A stretch of 64,000 bases of DNA from Oceanococcus sp964629015 (GCA_964629015.1 CAZVMN010000012.1:1-64000), one strand, 5' to 3'; counted from the first letter of the stretch, positions 19,630 through 29,238 are shown. Translations and numbers: made by a program. Notes: generated by a model from the sequence alone, not told the origin.

Positions 19630-20220
19630 ATGAGTGAATACGACAAGGCTCTGAGTTGGCCGGCGATTGACGGTTTGGACACCTTTGATGGCCAGCTTTG
19701 GCGGGCCGCGGATCTGTCGCCAAATCAGCGCTTCGATGGATTGCGCGTGGCTTTGGTCGGCACGGGTGCACGCGCGGTTCAGCTGCTGCCCGGACTTCAG
19801 GCACAAGCCGCCAAAGTCACGGTGTTTCAGCGCAGCCCCCGCTGGGTTTTGGCGTACTGGCCCTTTGGCAAGATCAAGCCACTCTCCGCAGCGCCGGAGG
19901 CCTGGCTGGGGCGACCGTTGTTGAAAGTGCTCGCCGCACAGCGTGCCAATGCCCATCTCAAACGCTCGGTGCCTGAGCGTTGGGCGCGGCGTCAGCTCAC
20001 CCCGCTTGAACCGGTGGGTCAAAAACCGGTGCTGATCGCACCGGACTGGTATCGCAGCTTGCAAGCCTCGAATGTGAAACTGATCACCTGGCCGATTGTG
20101 CAGGTTTGCTCAAATGGCATACGCAGCGTCGAGGGTATCGAACACCAGTTCGACGTCATCATCCTGGCGACGGGAGAAGCAGCGCGTGCGGATCACGCGC
20201 ATCAGGAGCAAGCGGCATGA
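19630..20220 (+). CDS. Truncated flavin-monooxygenase-like protein (NADP domain only)
   Basis: 196 residues from ATG 19630, with GGAG just after the preceding stop as ribosome site. It aligns by eye with the middle of Baeyer-Villiger/flavin monooxygenases: a remnant of the FxGxxxHxxxW segment (TFDGQLWRAADLSP, with the His absent), the second Rossmann motif (VALVGTGARAVQ, near 40-51), TVFQRSP, and the late ILATG motif near 183. The N-terminal FAD-binding GxGxxG domain and the C-terminal domain are missing, so it cannot be a complete monooxygenase. It overlaps the next gene by ATGA and keeps an open frame. It may be a remnant of a duplicated neighbour or an accessory protein. Confidence 0.65.
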   Translation: MSEYDKALSWPAIDGLDTFDGQLWRAADLSPNQRFDGLRVALVGTGARAVQLLPGLQAQAAKVTVFQRSPRWVLAYWPFGKIKPLSAAPEAWLGRPLLKVLAAQRANAHLKRSVPERWARRQLTPLEPVGQKPVLIAPDWYRSLQASNVKLITWPIVQVCSNGIRSVEGIEHQFDVIILATGEAARADHAHQEQAA

Positions 20221-21707
20221 TGCAGAAACCCCAAGTCGAGGTCGCCATTATCGGTGCAGGTTTTTCCGGCATTGGCGTGGCGATTGCCCTGAAAAAAGCC
20301 GGGCTGAGTGACTTCTGCATACTGGAGGCCGGTGACGGTGTGGGTGGCGCCTGGCACTGGAACACCTATCCCGGTGTGGGTGTGGACATTCCCTCGTTCA
20401 GTTACCAGTTCAGCTTTTATCAGCGCAGTGACTGGTCACGGGTGTACGCGCCCGGCCGTGAACTCAAGCAATACGCAGAGGATTGTGTGGCCAAGTTCGG
20501 TTTGCAGCCGCATCTGCGCTTCAACATTTCGGTCGACGCGGCGCGTTTTGACGAGGCCGCCAACGTCTGGGTGTTGGATACCGAGCAGGGAGAGTCGATC
20601 ACGGCCCGTCATGTGGTCAGCGCCACTGGCGTGTTTTCCCAGCCCAACCCACCGGCGATACCCGGTGTTGAGGACTTTGCGGGTATCACCATGCACACCG
20701 CACGCTGGGATCACAGCGTGGATTTGCGCGGCAAGCGGGTCGGGATCATCGGCACCGGCGCATCCGCGGTCCAGGTGATTCCGAGTATTGCACCAGACGT
20801 TGAGTCATTAAGCGTGTTTCAGCGCACGCCGATCTGGTGTTTGCCCAAGCCGGATGCGCGTTTGATGCGCCCGGTGCAAGCCGCGCTGCGTCGGCTGCCA
20901 GGGCTGAATGCGGCTGCGCGCGCGCTCAGCCAGACATTTGTTGAAGCCACGTTTCCGTTCGCGGCGCATTACAACGGTCTGCTGCCGGTGGCTACGGCGG
21001 CGGAAAAGATCGGGCATGCCTATCTCAAATCGCAGGTCAAAGACCCCGATGTCCGTGACAAACTCACGCCGCGCTACAGCCTGGGCTGCAAGCGACCGAG
21101 TTTCTCCAACGCTTATCTGGCCGCCTTCAATCGGGACAACGTGCGTTTGGAAACCAACAGCATCGAACACATTGCGGCGGAGGGCATCCACACTGCGGAC
21201 GGCCAGGACCATGCCCTGGATGTGCTGATTCTGGCAACCGGATTTAAGGTCTTCGAGAAGGGCAATCTGCCCCCGTTCGCCGTGCTTGGCCGGAACCAGC
21301 AGGAGCTCGGTGCGTATTGGGAAAGGGAGCGCTTCCAGGCCTACGAAGGGGCCTCAGTCCCGGGCTTCCCCAACTTCTTCACTGTCCTCGGCCCCTATGC
21401 GTACAACGGTTCGTCCTATTTCACCCTGATTGAAAATCAGTCGCGTCACATCGTGCGTTGTCTGCGCGCAGCCAAGCGTAAGGCGGCGACACGGGTGGAA
21501 GTTCGTGAGCAGGCGCAGGCCAAGTTTTTCGCGGACATGCTCAAACGCCGTCCGCGGCAGATTTTCTATCGGGGCAGTTGCGGCACTGCCAACAGCTATT
21601 ACTTCGATGCCCATGGCGATGTGCCATTTCGTCCCGCGACCACCTTGGAGGCGGCCTGGCGTAGCGCGACCTTTCCACTTAGCGACTACCAATTCAGTAA
21701 AACCTAG
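20217..21707 (+). CDS. Flavin-containing Baeyer-Villiger-type monooxygenase
   Basis: 496 residues from ATG 20217, chosen because AGGAG (20204-20208) sits 8 bases upstream and the start overlaps the previous stop. The FAD motif GAGFSG is at 13-18, the type I Baeyer-Villiger fingerprint FAGITMHTARW at 154-164, the NADP motif GTGASA at 179-184, and ILATGF near 375. These enzymes insert oxygen next to a ketone using NADPH and FAD. With the upstream SDR (alcohol to ketone), a two-step alcohol-ketone-ester route is plausible. The substrate is unknown; cyclic or steroid-like ketones are typical of the family. Confidence 0.92.
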   Translation: MMQKPQVEVAIIGAGFSGIGVAIALKKAGLSDFCILEAGDGVGGAWHWNTYPGVGVDIPSFSYQFSFYQRSDWSRVYAPGRELKQYAEDCVAKFGLQPHLRFNISVDAARFDEAANVWVLDTEQGESITARHVVSATGVFSQPNPPAIPGVEDFAGITMHTARWDHSVDLRGKRVGIIGTGASAVQVIPSIAPDVESLSVFQRTPIWCLPKPDARLMRPVQAALRRLPGLNAAARALSQTFVEATFPFAAHYNGLLPVATAAEKIGHAYLKSQVKDPDVRDKLTPRYSLGCKRPSFSNAYLAAFNRDNVRLETNSIEHIAAEGIHTADGQDHALDVLILATGFKVFEKGNLPPFAVLGRNQQELGAYWERERFQAYEGASVPGFPNFFTVLGPYAYNGSSYFTLIENQSRHIVRCLRAAKRKAATRVEVREQAQAKFFADMLKRRPRQIFYRGSCGTANSYYFDAHGDVPFRPATTLEAAWRSATFPLSDYQFSKT

Positions 21708-21774
21708 CGGCCCGGGTGCCCGATGAAGCCCGGGCACGCTTCCCGCCCGCGGTGTGATTTCTTATGCTTCGGCC

Positions 21775-22602
21775 ATGTCACTGACGCAGCGCATGGCCGA
21801 ATTCGGCTTCGAAACCAACGAGGACTACTCGCTACCTCTCCGCTTGCTGATGGAGCGTCCGGCCGAGAGCGTCAGGATGTTGAACATCACGGGCGAGGCC
21901 GGGCGGCGAAAAACCGCATTTGCCAACGCTTTGGCCGCCGCCCTGGATGTTCCGAATGTGCTGTATCACGACTTTGCTCAGCACGAACCGGTGGATGCGC
22001 CGTCGGATAGTCCGCAGGGCAGTCATCCACCGATTGATCCCTTTGATCGCGCGATGAGCGAAGGCTGCGCTTTGAGTGAAGGTGAGCGCACCATCGTGAT
22101 CCTGGATCAGTTGCAGCGCACTACGTTTTCTCAGCACCTGCGGCTCTACGACTTTGTAAAAAGCTTGGAGTGGAGCTACCTCGACACGACCGCGGTGGCC
22201 AACCTCAACAATCTGCTGCTGTTCGTGATTTCCGAAGAGCCGCTGTATCACTCGTTGCAAAAGCTCAGTTTGAGGGTTTGGGTCGATGCCGCGGGCAGTG
22301 GTCGACCGCCCTATGTGCCGGCAGATTTTGATCGCGGAATGCGCGTGGCCCAGACCATGGAGCGTCTGGCCGATGTGTTTGAACTGCTCGATGTGGTGCC
22401 GACGCGCAGTGAATACGACAAGATTCTGTTCGATATCGACAACTTCGTGCGGACACCTCAAGCGCTGATCAAAAGCATTTACGGTTGGACCGAGGGTGTG
22501 GACTATGCGCGCTTCAAAGCGCCTGCGGTGATTGACCGCATCCAACTGGCGATCGAGGCCATTCACCAGTACATCGGCGTGGAATCGTTGGACGGCGATT
22601 GA
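21775..22602 (+). CDS. P-loop ATPase-like protein of unknown function
   Basis: 275 residues from ATG 21775 (an earlier in-frame ATG at 21754 has no better ribosome site). A Walker A-like GEAGRRKT occurs near residue 40 with Arg in place of the usual Gly before Lys. A Walker B-like TIVILDQLQ lies near 109. After that the sequence is mostly helical, with EWSYLD and LLLFVISEEP, the latter like a sensor strand. The pattern fits a AAA-type or kinase-like fold, but I do not recognise the family. It follows the monooxygenase by 67 bases and may be in the same transcript. Whether it still hydrolyses ATP is uncertain. Confidence 0.7.
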   Translation: MSLTQRMAEFGFETNEDYSLPLRLLMERPAESVRMLNITGEAGRRKTAFANALAAALDVPNVLYHDFAQHEPVDAPSDSPQGSHPPIDPFDRAMSEGCALSEGERTIVILDQLQRTTFSQHLRLYDFVKSLEWSYLDTTAVANLNNLLLFVISEEPLYHSLQKLSLRVWVDAAGSGRPPYVPADFDRGMRVAQTMERLADVFELLDVVPTRSEYDKILFDIDNFVRTPQALIKSIYGWTEGVDYARFKAPAVIDRIQLAIEAIHQYIGVESLDGD

Positions 22603-22696
22603 GTTTGGTGGAACTGGTCCAGGCTTTGCTTGGTCGCAGCAGGGGCGTAGCAATACTGCGATACCCTGATTTCTTTCGTTCCACGACTGGCGAGCC

Positions 22697-24439
22697 ATGT
22701 TCACCATTGACCGCATCATTCTGCTGGCCGCTGTTCTGATTCTTTTGGGTATTGCCTCAAGCAAGGCTTCAGCGCGCCTGGGCTTACCGGTTTTGGTGCT
22801 ATTCCTGCTCGTCGGTATGTTGGCCGGCGAAGACGGCATTGGGCGTATTGCGTTCGACAATCCAGTGGCGGCGCACGCGCTGGGCACCTTGGCGCTGGCG
22901 ATGATCCTGTTCGATGGCGGATTGCGCACACCGCTGACGTCGATCAAGAGCGTTTGGAAACCGTCGGCCTTGCTCGCCACGGTGGGGGTTGTGGTCACGG
23001 CGGGAGTAACCGGCATCACGGCGGCCTGGATTTTGGGACTGCCGCTGCTTGAGGGCTTGCTGCTCGGGGCGATTGTTGGTTCCACCGATGCCGCCGCGGT
23101 GTTTTCCTTGATGCGCAATGCTGGCGTGCACATCCAGTCGCGCTTGAAAGCCATGCTGGAAATCGAAAGCGCTTCGAACGACCCCATGGCGATTTTTCTC
23201 ACTGTTGGCTTGCTTGAGGTTTTGATCAACGGTGCGCCACTGGGTGCGGGCTTGTTGCATCTCTTCGTGCTGCAGATGGGCATCGGTGCGTTGGTGGGCC
23301 TGGCCGTGGGTTGGTCGGCTGTGCGCATGATCAATGGGATCAAGCTGGACGCTTCGGGTCTGTACCCGGTGCTGGTTGCCGCCTGCGGATTGTTCTCCTT
23401 CGGTTTGGCGGCAAATCTGGGCGGTAGCGGTTTTCTTGCGATCTTCTTGAGCGGCGTGGTGATCGGTAACAGTCGCTTCGTGTTTCAGCGTGGCACCTTC
23501 TTGTTCCACGATGGGGTTGCTTGGCTTAGCCAGATCGTGATGTTTGTGATGCTTGGCCTGCTGGTGAATCCCAGTGCCTTGGTGGATGTGTGGTTGCAGG
23601 GTCTGGTCATTGCGCTGGTTTTGATTTTTATCGCGCGTCCGCTGGCGGTGCTGTTGTTGCTCACCCCCTTGGGTTTCAACCTGCGCGAGATGTCACTGGT
23701 GTCATGGGTCGGCTTGCGCGGTTCGGTGCCAATTATTCTGGCCATTTTTCCTTTGATCTTCGGCTTGCCCGGTGCGCCCCTGATCTTCAATGTGGTGTTC
23801 TTCGTGGTCTTGCTGTCGGCCATTATTCAGGGCTCTTTGATGCCGCTGATTGCACGCCGCCTCAAGCTTGCCGAGCCGCCGCCACCCGTTCCCGCCGCGA
23901 CCCTGGAGATCACCGCGCTCAATGAAGTGGATGCGGACATCGTCGAATACACCCTGGGCAAAGCATCGCGAGCGGCGGGTCGGCGATTGTCGGAAATCGC
24001 GCTGCCGGACAGCGTGGTGGTGGCCATGATCACCCGCAAAAGCAACATCATTCCGCCGCGTGGTTCGACACAGATCCAGGCGGGTGACCACCTCTTCGTG
24101 GTGTTGCGGCCCGATACGCGCGTGCTGGTGGATTGTGTGTTGTCGGATGTGGCCGAGGTCAGCAGTGAAGTGCTGCCCGAAGGCACCTTGTTGCGCCTCA
24201 AAGGCACCACGTCGCTGGAGGCCTTGCGTCGTTCCTACGGTGTCGTGCTGGCCGGTGATGCGTCGCTGACGTTGGATCAAATGCTGCGCGCGGCTTGGGA
24301 TGACCAGCCGGTGGTTGGTGCGACGATCGAGCGCGACGGCACCACTCTGAGTATTGAGGAGATGGTCGGCTCGCGTATTGCCACCGTGGCGGTGAGCCTG
24401 GACAAGCATGCAACGCCAGCGTTGGCTGGCGAGTCTTAA
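22697..24439 (+). CDS. cvrA: Potassium/proton antiporter, CPA1 type
   Basis: 580 residues. About twelve membrane helices span residues 1-390, with the antiporter core motifs GSTDAAAVFSL and ESASNDPMAIF supplying the Asp pair of the ion site. An RCK-C (TrkA-C)-like cytoplasmic domain follows at about 400-480 (VEYTLGKASRAAGRRLSEI), then a CorC/HlyC-like tail. This order is that of CvrA/NhaP2 K+(Na+)/H+ antiporters in the inner membrane, which export potassium under osmotic or alkaline stress. The gene stands alone and converges with the acylase gene 16 bases downstream. The ion specificity is inferred from the family. Confidence 0.9.
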   Translation: MFTIDRIILLAAVLILLGIASSKASARLGLPVLVLFLLVGMLAGEDGIGRIAFDNPVAAHALGTLALAMILFDGGLRTPLTSIKSVWKPSALLATVGVVVTAGVTGITAAWILGLPLLEGLLLGAIVGSTDAAAVFSLMRNAGVHIQSRLKAMLEIESASNDPMAIFLTVGLLEVLINGAPLGAGLLHLFVLQMGIGALVGLAVGWSAVRMINGIKLDASGLYPVLVAACGLFSFGLAANLGGSGFLAIFLSGVVIGNSRFVFQRGTFLFHDGVAWLSQIVMFVMLGLLVNPSALVDVWLQGLVIALVLIFIARPLAVLLLLTPLGFNLREMSLVSWVGLRGSVPIILAIFPLIFGLPGAPLIFNVVFFVVLLSAIIQGSLMPLIARRLKLAEPPPPVPAATLEITALNEVDADIVEYTLGKASRAAGRRLSEIALPDSVVVAMITRKSNIIPPRGSTQIQAGDHLFVVLRPDTRVLVDCVLSDVAEVSSEVLPEGTLLRLKGTTSLEALRRSYGVVLAGDASLTLDQMLRAAWDDQPVVGATIERDGTTLSIEEMVGSRIATVAVSLDKHATPALAGES

Positions 24440-24455
24440 GCAGGCCCCAAAGGTC

Positions 24456-26894
24456 TCAGCGCTGTGCTGTCAGCTGGATCGTTTCAATCGCTTGCGCGTT
24501 GATCGCATCGGCGCAGAACGGCACCTCCAACCACTGCTTGTTGCCGTACATCACGGTCTGATCGGCATGGTATGACGAACTCGGATCAGGGGACTGCGAG
24601 TAGGTGGTGATGGTCGACAAACGCGGACACGCATCCGCCGGAAAGCTGACCACCTGCGAATAGGTGTTGCCGTGGTAGGGGTTGGCGTAGCCGGTCTGCG
24701 GGTCCCAATCGATATTCAGAATGCTATAGGAACCCATGCGGTCGATGCCGCCATGCAGTGGGTAGCGCACGCCGTCACGCTCGATGTATTGGTAATCGCG
24801 CAGCGTGGCGTTGAGCGGGATGCCGGCGTCGTTGAGTTCGGCAACAGCATCCGCGAGCGCGGCCTGCACCGTGGGCAGCAGCACGTTTAAGCCGCGCGGC
24901 GTGTCCAATGGCTCAGATGCGGAAAACGGGACCAAGAAAGCGTGAGTTCCTGGCAGGCGCGTCTGCGTGGTGGTGCCGGAGGGCAAGGTCTGGCCCAGCA
25001 GCTGTCCGGCGATGCGTCGGAACAGCAGTGCGCCAGCAGAGTCCAGATTGGTGGTCAGATCCCAGTCGCCCAGAATTGGGCAGGCCTCAGAAACATTGAC
25101 CGGTCCGCTGGTGCCCAGCGCCACACCCAGAGAGTTGCACAGCATGACCAGATCGTCGCGCCACATTTCACCGAGATACTGACGCGAGCCAAACAACCAG
25201 TCTTTCATGATGTCGTGGGTAAAACCAACGCCGGGATAGGCATCGGTGCCGGCCAGACGGTCGCTGATCATTTTCAGCCCCAGGCGCGTGCGCAGTCGGC
25301 GCTCGGTGCCCTCTTCACCCAGAATGCGAGGGTAGCCGGTCAGCGGCTCATCGGGGTTGGACAGCCAATAGGAGTCGTTGGAGTTGCTGACGTAATCGTT
25401 GCGGAACAGGCGTGGCAGTTGCGACGCGCCGAAGATGCCGGGTACCACGGCGTCGGGGTCATCGTCCCAGGCGCAGCTCGAGCGGCTGCCGTCGAGCACT
25501 GGAAGGCCGAGCAGCGGAAAGGTGGCGACGCCGACCGCCGAACCGCAGCTGATGGCCTTGCTGTCATCAACATTGGCGGACACCGTAATGTCGGCGTAAA
25601 ACGCCTCACCACTGCGATCGACAGCGACCGTGTTGGCCCAGGGTATGCCTTGCAAGCCGTCCAGTAATGCTTCGAATTCGCGCACCGACTGCACCTCGGC
25701 GAGCTTCACGAAGTGATTCAGATAGCGCATGTTCTGTGCGTTGGGGTCGGCCAGCGCAAAGCCCAGCACCGGGGTCCAGACAAACAGTGGCAAGCCCGCG
25801 ATGTTGGTGACCATGGGGCCAAAGCGGGTGGTGTACAGCGTGCGTTCCACGCGACTGAGGCTGCCGTCGTCTTGCAAAGCCTCCACGTTCAGCGGCCAGG
25901 CTTGCATGGCCTCAACCTGACCATCGATGAGGTAACTGTGAGGGCCCGCCAGCAGCATTTGATACGGCGTGAAGCGGAAGGCCGACGAGGTGGTGTGCGA
26001 CCAGGCCACATCGCGGTTGGTGCCGATGACCACAAACGGCAGGCCGAGGAAGGTGGTGCCGGACAATTCGGCCTGGCCGGGGATACGGAAGCTGGCCTGA
26101 TAAAAAATGCCGGAATCGTTGAAGGTCTGGTGTGGGTTGCCCATCAATATTGGGGTCCCGTCGGCACTGGCTTCGGTCCCGATTGCGACCGCGTTGCTCG
26201 CCATCTGCCCGCCGGGATGCCAGTTTTGGGCGCTGCTCAAGGCGTCAATCAGATTGGGGACATCGGTGTCGTTGGCGCTGAGCACAGGTGCAGCGCTACC
26301 AATGCCGTCGATTGAGGCCGCGGAGCCGGCAAAAATCGCCAGCGTGTAAGCCATGCGGAACACATCATCGACGTCTATCGGGCGGACCCATTCAGCGCCG
26401 CGACAGGTCGGGTCGGCCAGACCATCAACCCCGGTTTCGGCCAAGTAGCGGTTGTATCCGGCCACGTGACCGGCGAACACATCGCGAATCTCCGGCCCGG
26501 GGCCCAACGGTGGCTGCTCATTGGCCAGCTTTTCCACCGTGCCTTGGGCGCGAATCAGTTTGAAGAAGAAATCGCTGTCGAGATTGTTGTAGGTGAAACC
26601 ATTGGCTGGAAACGGGAAGTCGTTGTCCGCGCCGAAATAGCGTGAGCGTTCGCCCGCGGTGGTGACATAGAACTCGGCGATACGGCAGATGGCGTCGCGC
26701 GCCGATACGTAGCCATAGCCATAGCCCAGCCCGTACCAATCTTTGGCTTCAATGTGCGGCACACCGCCTGCCGTGCGCGTCACGCTGACCGCAGCATTTG
26801 CCGGCGTGCTGATGTTGTCATCGCGGCCGCCGCCGCAACCCAGCAGCATGATCATCAGGCTGCTTAGCACGGTGCATCGAATCAAACTGTGCAT
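24456..26894 (-). CDS. Penicillin/AHL acylase-family lipoprotein
   Basis: 812 residues. Lipoprotein signal with lipobox LLGC, Cys20. The Ntn-hydrolase nucleophile is likely Ser233 in QMASNAVAIG, followed by the typical GNPHQT and, later, AWSHTTSS. These match the penicillin acylase superfamily, whose precursor is cut just before the Ser to give alpha and beta chains and which hydrolyses amides such as acyl-homoserine lactones or beta-lactam side chains. The residue before Ser is Ala rather than the more common Gly. GGAGA precedes the start by 6 bases. Lipid anchoring suggests action at the cell envelope on imported amides. The substrate is unknown. Confidence 0.88.
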   Translation of the reverse strand: MHSLIRCTVLSSLMIMLLGCGGGRDDNISTPANAAVSVTRTAGGVPHIEAKDWYGLGYGYGYVSARDAICRIAEFYVTTAGERSRYFGADNDFPFPANGFTYNNLDSDFFFKLIRAQGTVEKLANEQPPLGPGPEIRDVFAGHVAGYNRYLAETGVDGLADPTCRGAEWVRPIDVDDVFRMAYTLAIFAGSAASIDGIGSAAPVLSANDTDVPNLIDALSSAQNWHPGGQMASNAVAIGTEASADGTPILMGNPHQTFNDSGIFYQASFRIPGQAELSGTTFLGLPFVVIGTNRDVAWSHTTSSAFRFTPYQMLLAGPHSYLIDGQVEAMQAWPLNVEALQDDGSLSRVERTLYTTRFGPMVTNIAGLPLFVWTPVLGFALADPNAQNMRYLNHFVKLAEVQSVREFEALLDGLQGIPWANTVAVDRSGEAFYADITVSANVDDSKAISCGSAVGVATFPLLGLPVLDGSRSSCAWDDDPDAVVPGIFGASQLPRLFRNDYVSNSNDSYWLSNPDEPLTGYPRILGEEGTERRLRTRLGLKMISDRLAGTDAYPGVGFTHDIMKDWLFGSRQYLGEMWRDDLVMLCNSLGVALGTSGPVNVSEACPILGDWDLTTNLDSAGALLFRRIAGQLLGQTLPSGTTTQTRLPGTHAFLVPFSASEPLDTPRGLNVLLPTVQAALADAVAELNDAGIPLNATLRDYQYIERDGVRYPLHGGIDRMGSYSILNIDWDPQTGYANPYHGNTYSQVVSFPADACPRLSTITTYSQSPDPSSSYHADQTVMYGNKQWLEVPFCADAINAQAIETIQLTAQR

Positions 26895-26940
26895 CGCCGT
26901 GTCTCCATTTTTTCTGTTGTCTTGCGCGTGGCTTTCGGTT

Positions 26941-27867
26941 CTAGAGCGAGGCCAAAGCGTGGTCGCGGAAATACAAAAACGCTTCGCGCGAGGTCTTGGC
27001 CGGGACGTAGCCGAAGGTGTTCTTCAGCGCGGTGTTGTCCAACACAGGGCGAAACTGGATGAATTTGATCTGCTCCGGCGCATAGCGACTCAAACCCAAT
27101 TTGTGACCAATGGTCAGCCCGGCTTTGATCAGTGCGGCGGGCAACTTCACCACCGGTTTGTTGATCAGCTGACCCAGCTCATCCAGGGTCAGTGCACCGT
27201 CACCAGCGACATTGAAAATGCCGCCATTGCCGGTTCTCACGCCGTGCTCAATGATCCCGACCAGGTCCTGATCCCAAATGAACACGAAAGGTGAGTCGTA
27301 ACCGCGCACCCCGGTCAGGCGTTTTTTCTCGAACAGATTGCTGATGAGATTGCGGGTGTTGCCGCCGATCACCGTGCCGACGCGCAGTATCAACTGGGTC
27401 AGCGAGGGGTGCTGCGCGCGATAGTCCGCCAACAGTTCCTCAACCTGACGCTTGTGGTCGGCGTAGGGCATTTCCACGTTGCCGCGCAAGGCGTCTGTTT
27501 CGCGAATCCAGGCCGGATTGTCGGCGTGGTAGCCATAGGCCGCGCCGCTGCTGGTGATGCTGATGTGTTGAACGCCGCCGGCCACGCAAGCGTCGAGGAC
27601 ATTGCGTGTGCCGTTGACGTCGATGTCGAAATCGCGTGCACGGTCGCCGCTGAATTCCAGCACGGCAGCCAAATGCACCACATGGCTGATGGCGTTGTCG
27701 ACGACCAGCTCACGCAGGGCCGGATCACGAATGTCCATGGCGCGAAGATCGAAGCCGGCTTGCGGGTCAGCGTTCAGGTCAATACCGATAACGTGATGGT
27801 CTTGCGCCAGGCGTTGGGCGACCAGCCGCCCGATGTAGCCTCCCGCCCCGGTGATCAGAATGTTCAT
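26941..27867 (-). CDS. NAD-dependent epimerase/dehydratase family protein
   Basis: 308 residues, extended SDR fold. GAGGYIG is at 7-13, Asp30 at the end of the second strand favours NAD, catalytic Ser-containing TSSGAAYG near 105-112, and YADHK with Tyr135 and Lys139. Its start overlaps the stop of the flavin monooxygenase gene by ATGA, so the pair is co-translated. Members range from sugar epimerases to 3-beta-hydroxysteroid dehydrogenase-like enzymes. The monooxygenase partner makes a catabolic alcohol dehydrogenase more likely than a sugar enzyme, by inference. Confidence 0.88.
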   Translation of the reverse strand: MNILITGAGGYIGRLVAQRLAQDHHVIGIDLNADPQAGFDLRAMDIRDPALRELVVDNAISHVVHLAAVLEFSGDRARDFDIDVNGTRNVLDACVAGGVQHISITSSGAAYGYHADNPAWIRETDALRGNVEMPYADHKRQVEELLADYRAQHPSLTQLILRVGTVIGGNTRNLISNLFEKKRLTGVRGYDSPFVFIWDQDLVGIIEHGVRTGNGGIFNVAGDGALTLDELGQLINKPVVKLPAALIKAGLTIGHKLGLSRYAPEQIKFIQFRPVLDNTALKNTFGYVPAKTSREAFLYFRDHALASL

Positions 27868-29195
27868 GCGGCGCGCTCCGTGGCGTCGGAAAGCGTCGAT
27901 TTTAGCGCTGCGATACGTGCGTTCAGCTCTTTGTTGTAAGCCTGTTTGTTGACGTAGTAGGCCATGCGATCCAGTTTGAGGTAGGCATAACCCCCGTCGA
28001 GGCGCTGGCTGGCCAGCCTCGCCTTGTCACTTTGCAATTGCTTGGCGGCAGCGTCGCCGCGGGCCAGTTGCACCAGGTACAGCGCGACCAGTTCAGCCTG
28101 GCGATTGCGGGCTTCCCAACCCAGGCCGGCGGCTTCCATCATGCCCATCATGAACAGGTTGTCGGAGTGTGGGTGGAAGCAGTTGAGGTACAGCTCAGGC
28201 GCCGCGCCGTGCCAGTTGAGTTCCGCTTTGTCGATGAACGGGTAGTGCAGTTTGTAGCCGGTGGCTTGCACGATCAGGTCATAGTCTGCGCTGGTGTCGT
28301 CGACAAACGTCACGCGCTTGCCGCTGCAGGTTTTCACGTCTTTGCGGATGACGACATCACCGTGGCCGGCGTGGTGCAACAACAAGGAGTTCAACACCGG
28401 GTGCGCTTCGTAGAGTTTGTAGTCGGGATCAGGCAATCCATAGTTGGAGGGTTTGCCAACCAGAGCGCGGATCAGCGTGCCATCGACGAATTGTTTGATC
28501 GGCCGCGGCAAACCCATCTGGCCCGCACCGAGGGTGTCGATGGGGCGTCCCAGCACGAACTTGGGCAGGAAGTGATAACCGCGACGCAGCGATAGATCCA
28601 CGCTGGCGGCGCGATGCACTGCATCGACGGCGATATCCGCGCCGGAGTTGCCGCAGCCGATGATCAGCACGCGTTTGTCATCGAAGATTTTGGCGCTTTT
28701 GTACGCGCTGGAATGCATGACCTGACCGTCAAAGGAGCCGGGCAGGGGCGGTTGATTGGGTTCGTGCAAGGTGCCGTTGCACAGCATCAGCCCGTCAAAG
28801 CGCCGGGTTTGTTCCTGACCATCACAGCGCGTGGTGATGTTCCATTGATCGCCGTCGCGTTCGGCGCGGATGACCTCGGTGCTGAATTCAAAATGCGGAT
28901 ACAGCTCGAAATGACGCGCATAATCCTGGAAATAGCGCTTCAGCTCGCGGTGGTGCGGGTACTGCGCCACCTCATCGCGCATGGGGAATTCCTGAAATTC
29001 CGTGGTGCGCTTGGATGAGATCAGGTGGGCGGATTGGTACATCGTGCTGGTCGGGCTGTCCGCATCCCACAGACCGCCGACATCACGGTGAATTTCAAAG
29101 CCCAGGAAGGGTAGGCCCGCTTTCTGGAGATTGCGGGCCATGGCGAGACCTGTCGGCCCGGCACCGATGATGGCGTACATTACGTGGATGACCAT
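27864..29195 (-). CDS. Flavin-containing monooxygenase
   Basis: 443 residues from ATG 29195 (ATG 29180 is also possible); AAAAGAAG precedes it. The FAD motif GAGPTG is at 11-16, the FMO-identifying FDGQVMHSSAY at 155-165, and the NADP motif GCGNSG at 180-185. VQATGY near 330 is the usual C-terminal ATG motif. Such enzymes oxygenate nitrogen, sulfur or carbonyl centres with NADPH and FAD. It heads an operon with the epimerase/dehydrogenase and is divergent from an AraC regulator, the standard arrangement for a substrate-induced pathway. A frame running further upstream into the regulator gene is spurious. Confidence 0.9.
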   Translation of the reverse strand: MVIHVMYAIIGAGPTGLAMARNLQKAGLPFLGFEIHRDVGGLWDADSPTSTMYQSAHLISSKRTTEFQEFPMRDEVAQYPHHRELKRYFQDYARHFELYPHFEFSTEVIRAERDGDQWNITTRCDGQEQTRRFDGLMLCNGTLHEPNQPPLPGSFDGQVMHSSAYKSAKIFDDKRVLIIGCGNSGADIAVDAVHRAASVDLSLRRGYHFLPKFVLGRPIDTLGAGQMGLPRPIKQFVDGTLIRALVGKPSNYGLPDPDYKLYEAHPVLNSLLLHHAGHGDVVIRKDVKTCSGKRVTFVDDTSADYDLIVQATGYKLHYPFIDKAELNWHGAAPELYLNCFHPHSDNLFMMGMMEAAGLGWEARNRQAELVALYLVQLARGDAAAKQLQSDKARLASQRLDGGYAYLKLDRMAYYVNKQAYNKELNARIAALKSTLSDATERAA

Positions 29196-29238
29196 GCTTC
29201 TTTTAGGGATTTTTAGCGTAGTGACGCGCGCTGGTGAC

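Noticed and set aside
20106..20216. N-terminal extension of the Baeyer-Villiger enzyme
   Set aside because: It is out-of-frame reading of the preceding gene; AGGAG and ATG at 20217 give the expected N-terminus.
21716..21737. Hairpin GTGCCCG/CGGGCAC after the Baeyer-Villiger gene as a terminator
   Set aside because: No T-run follows on either strand and the downstream P-loop gene is close; could be chance in GC-rich DNA.
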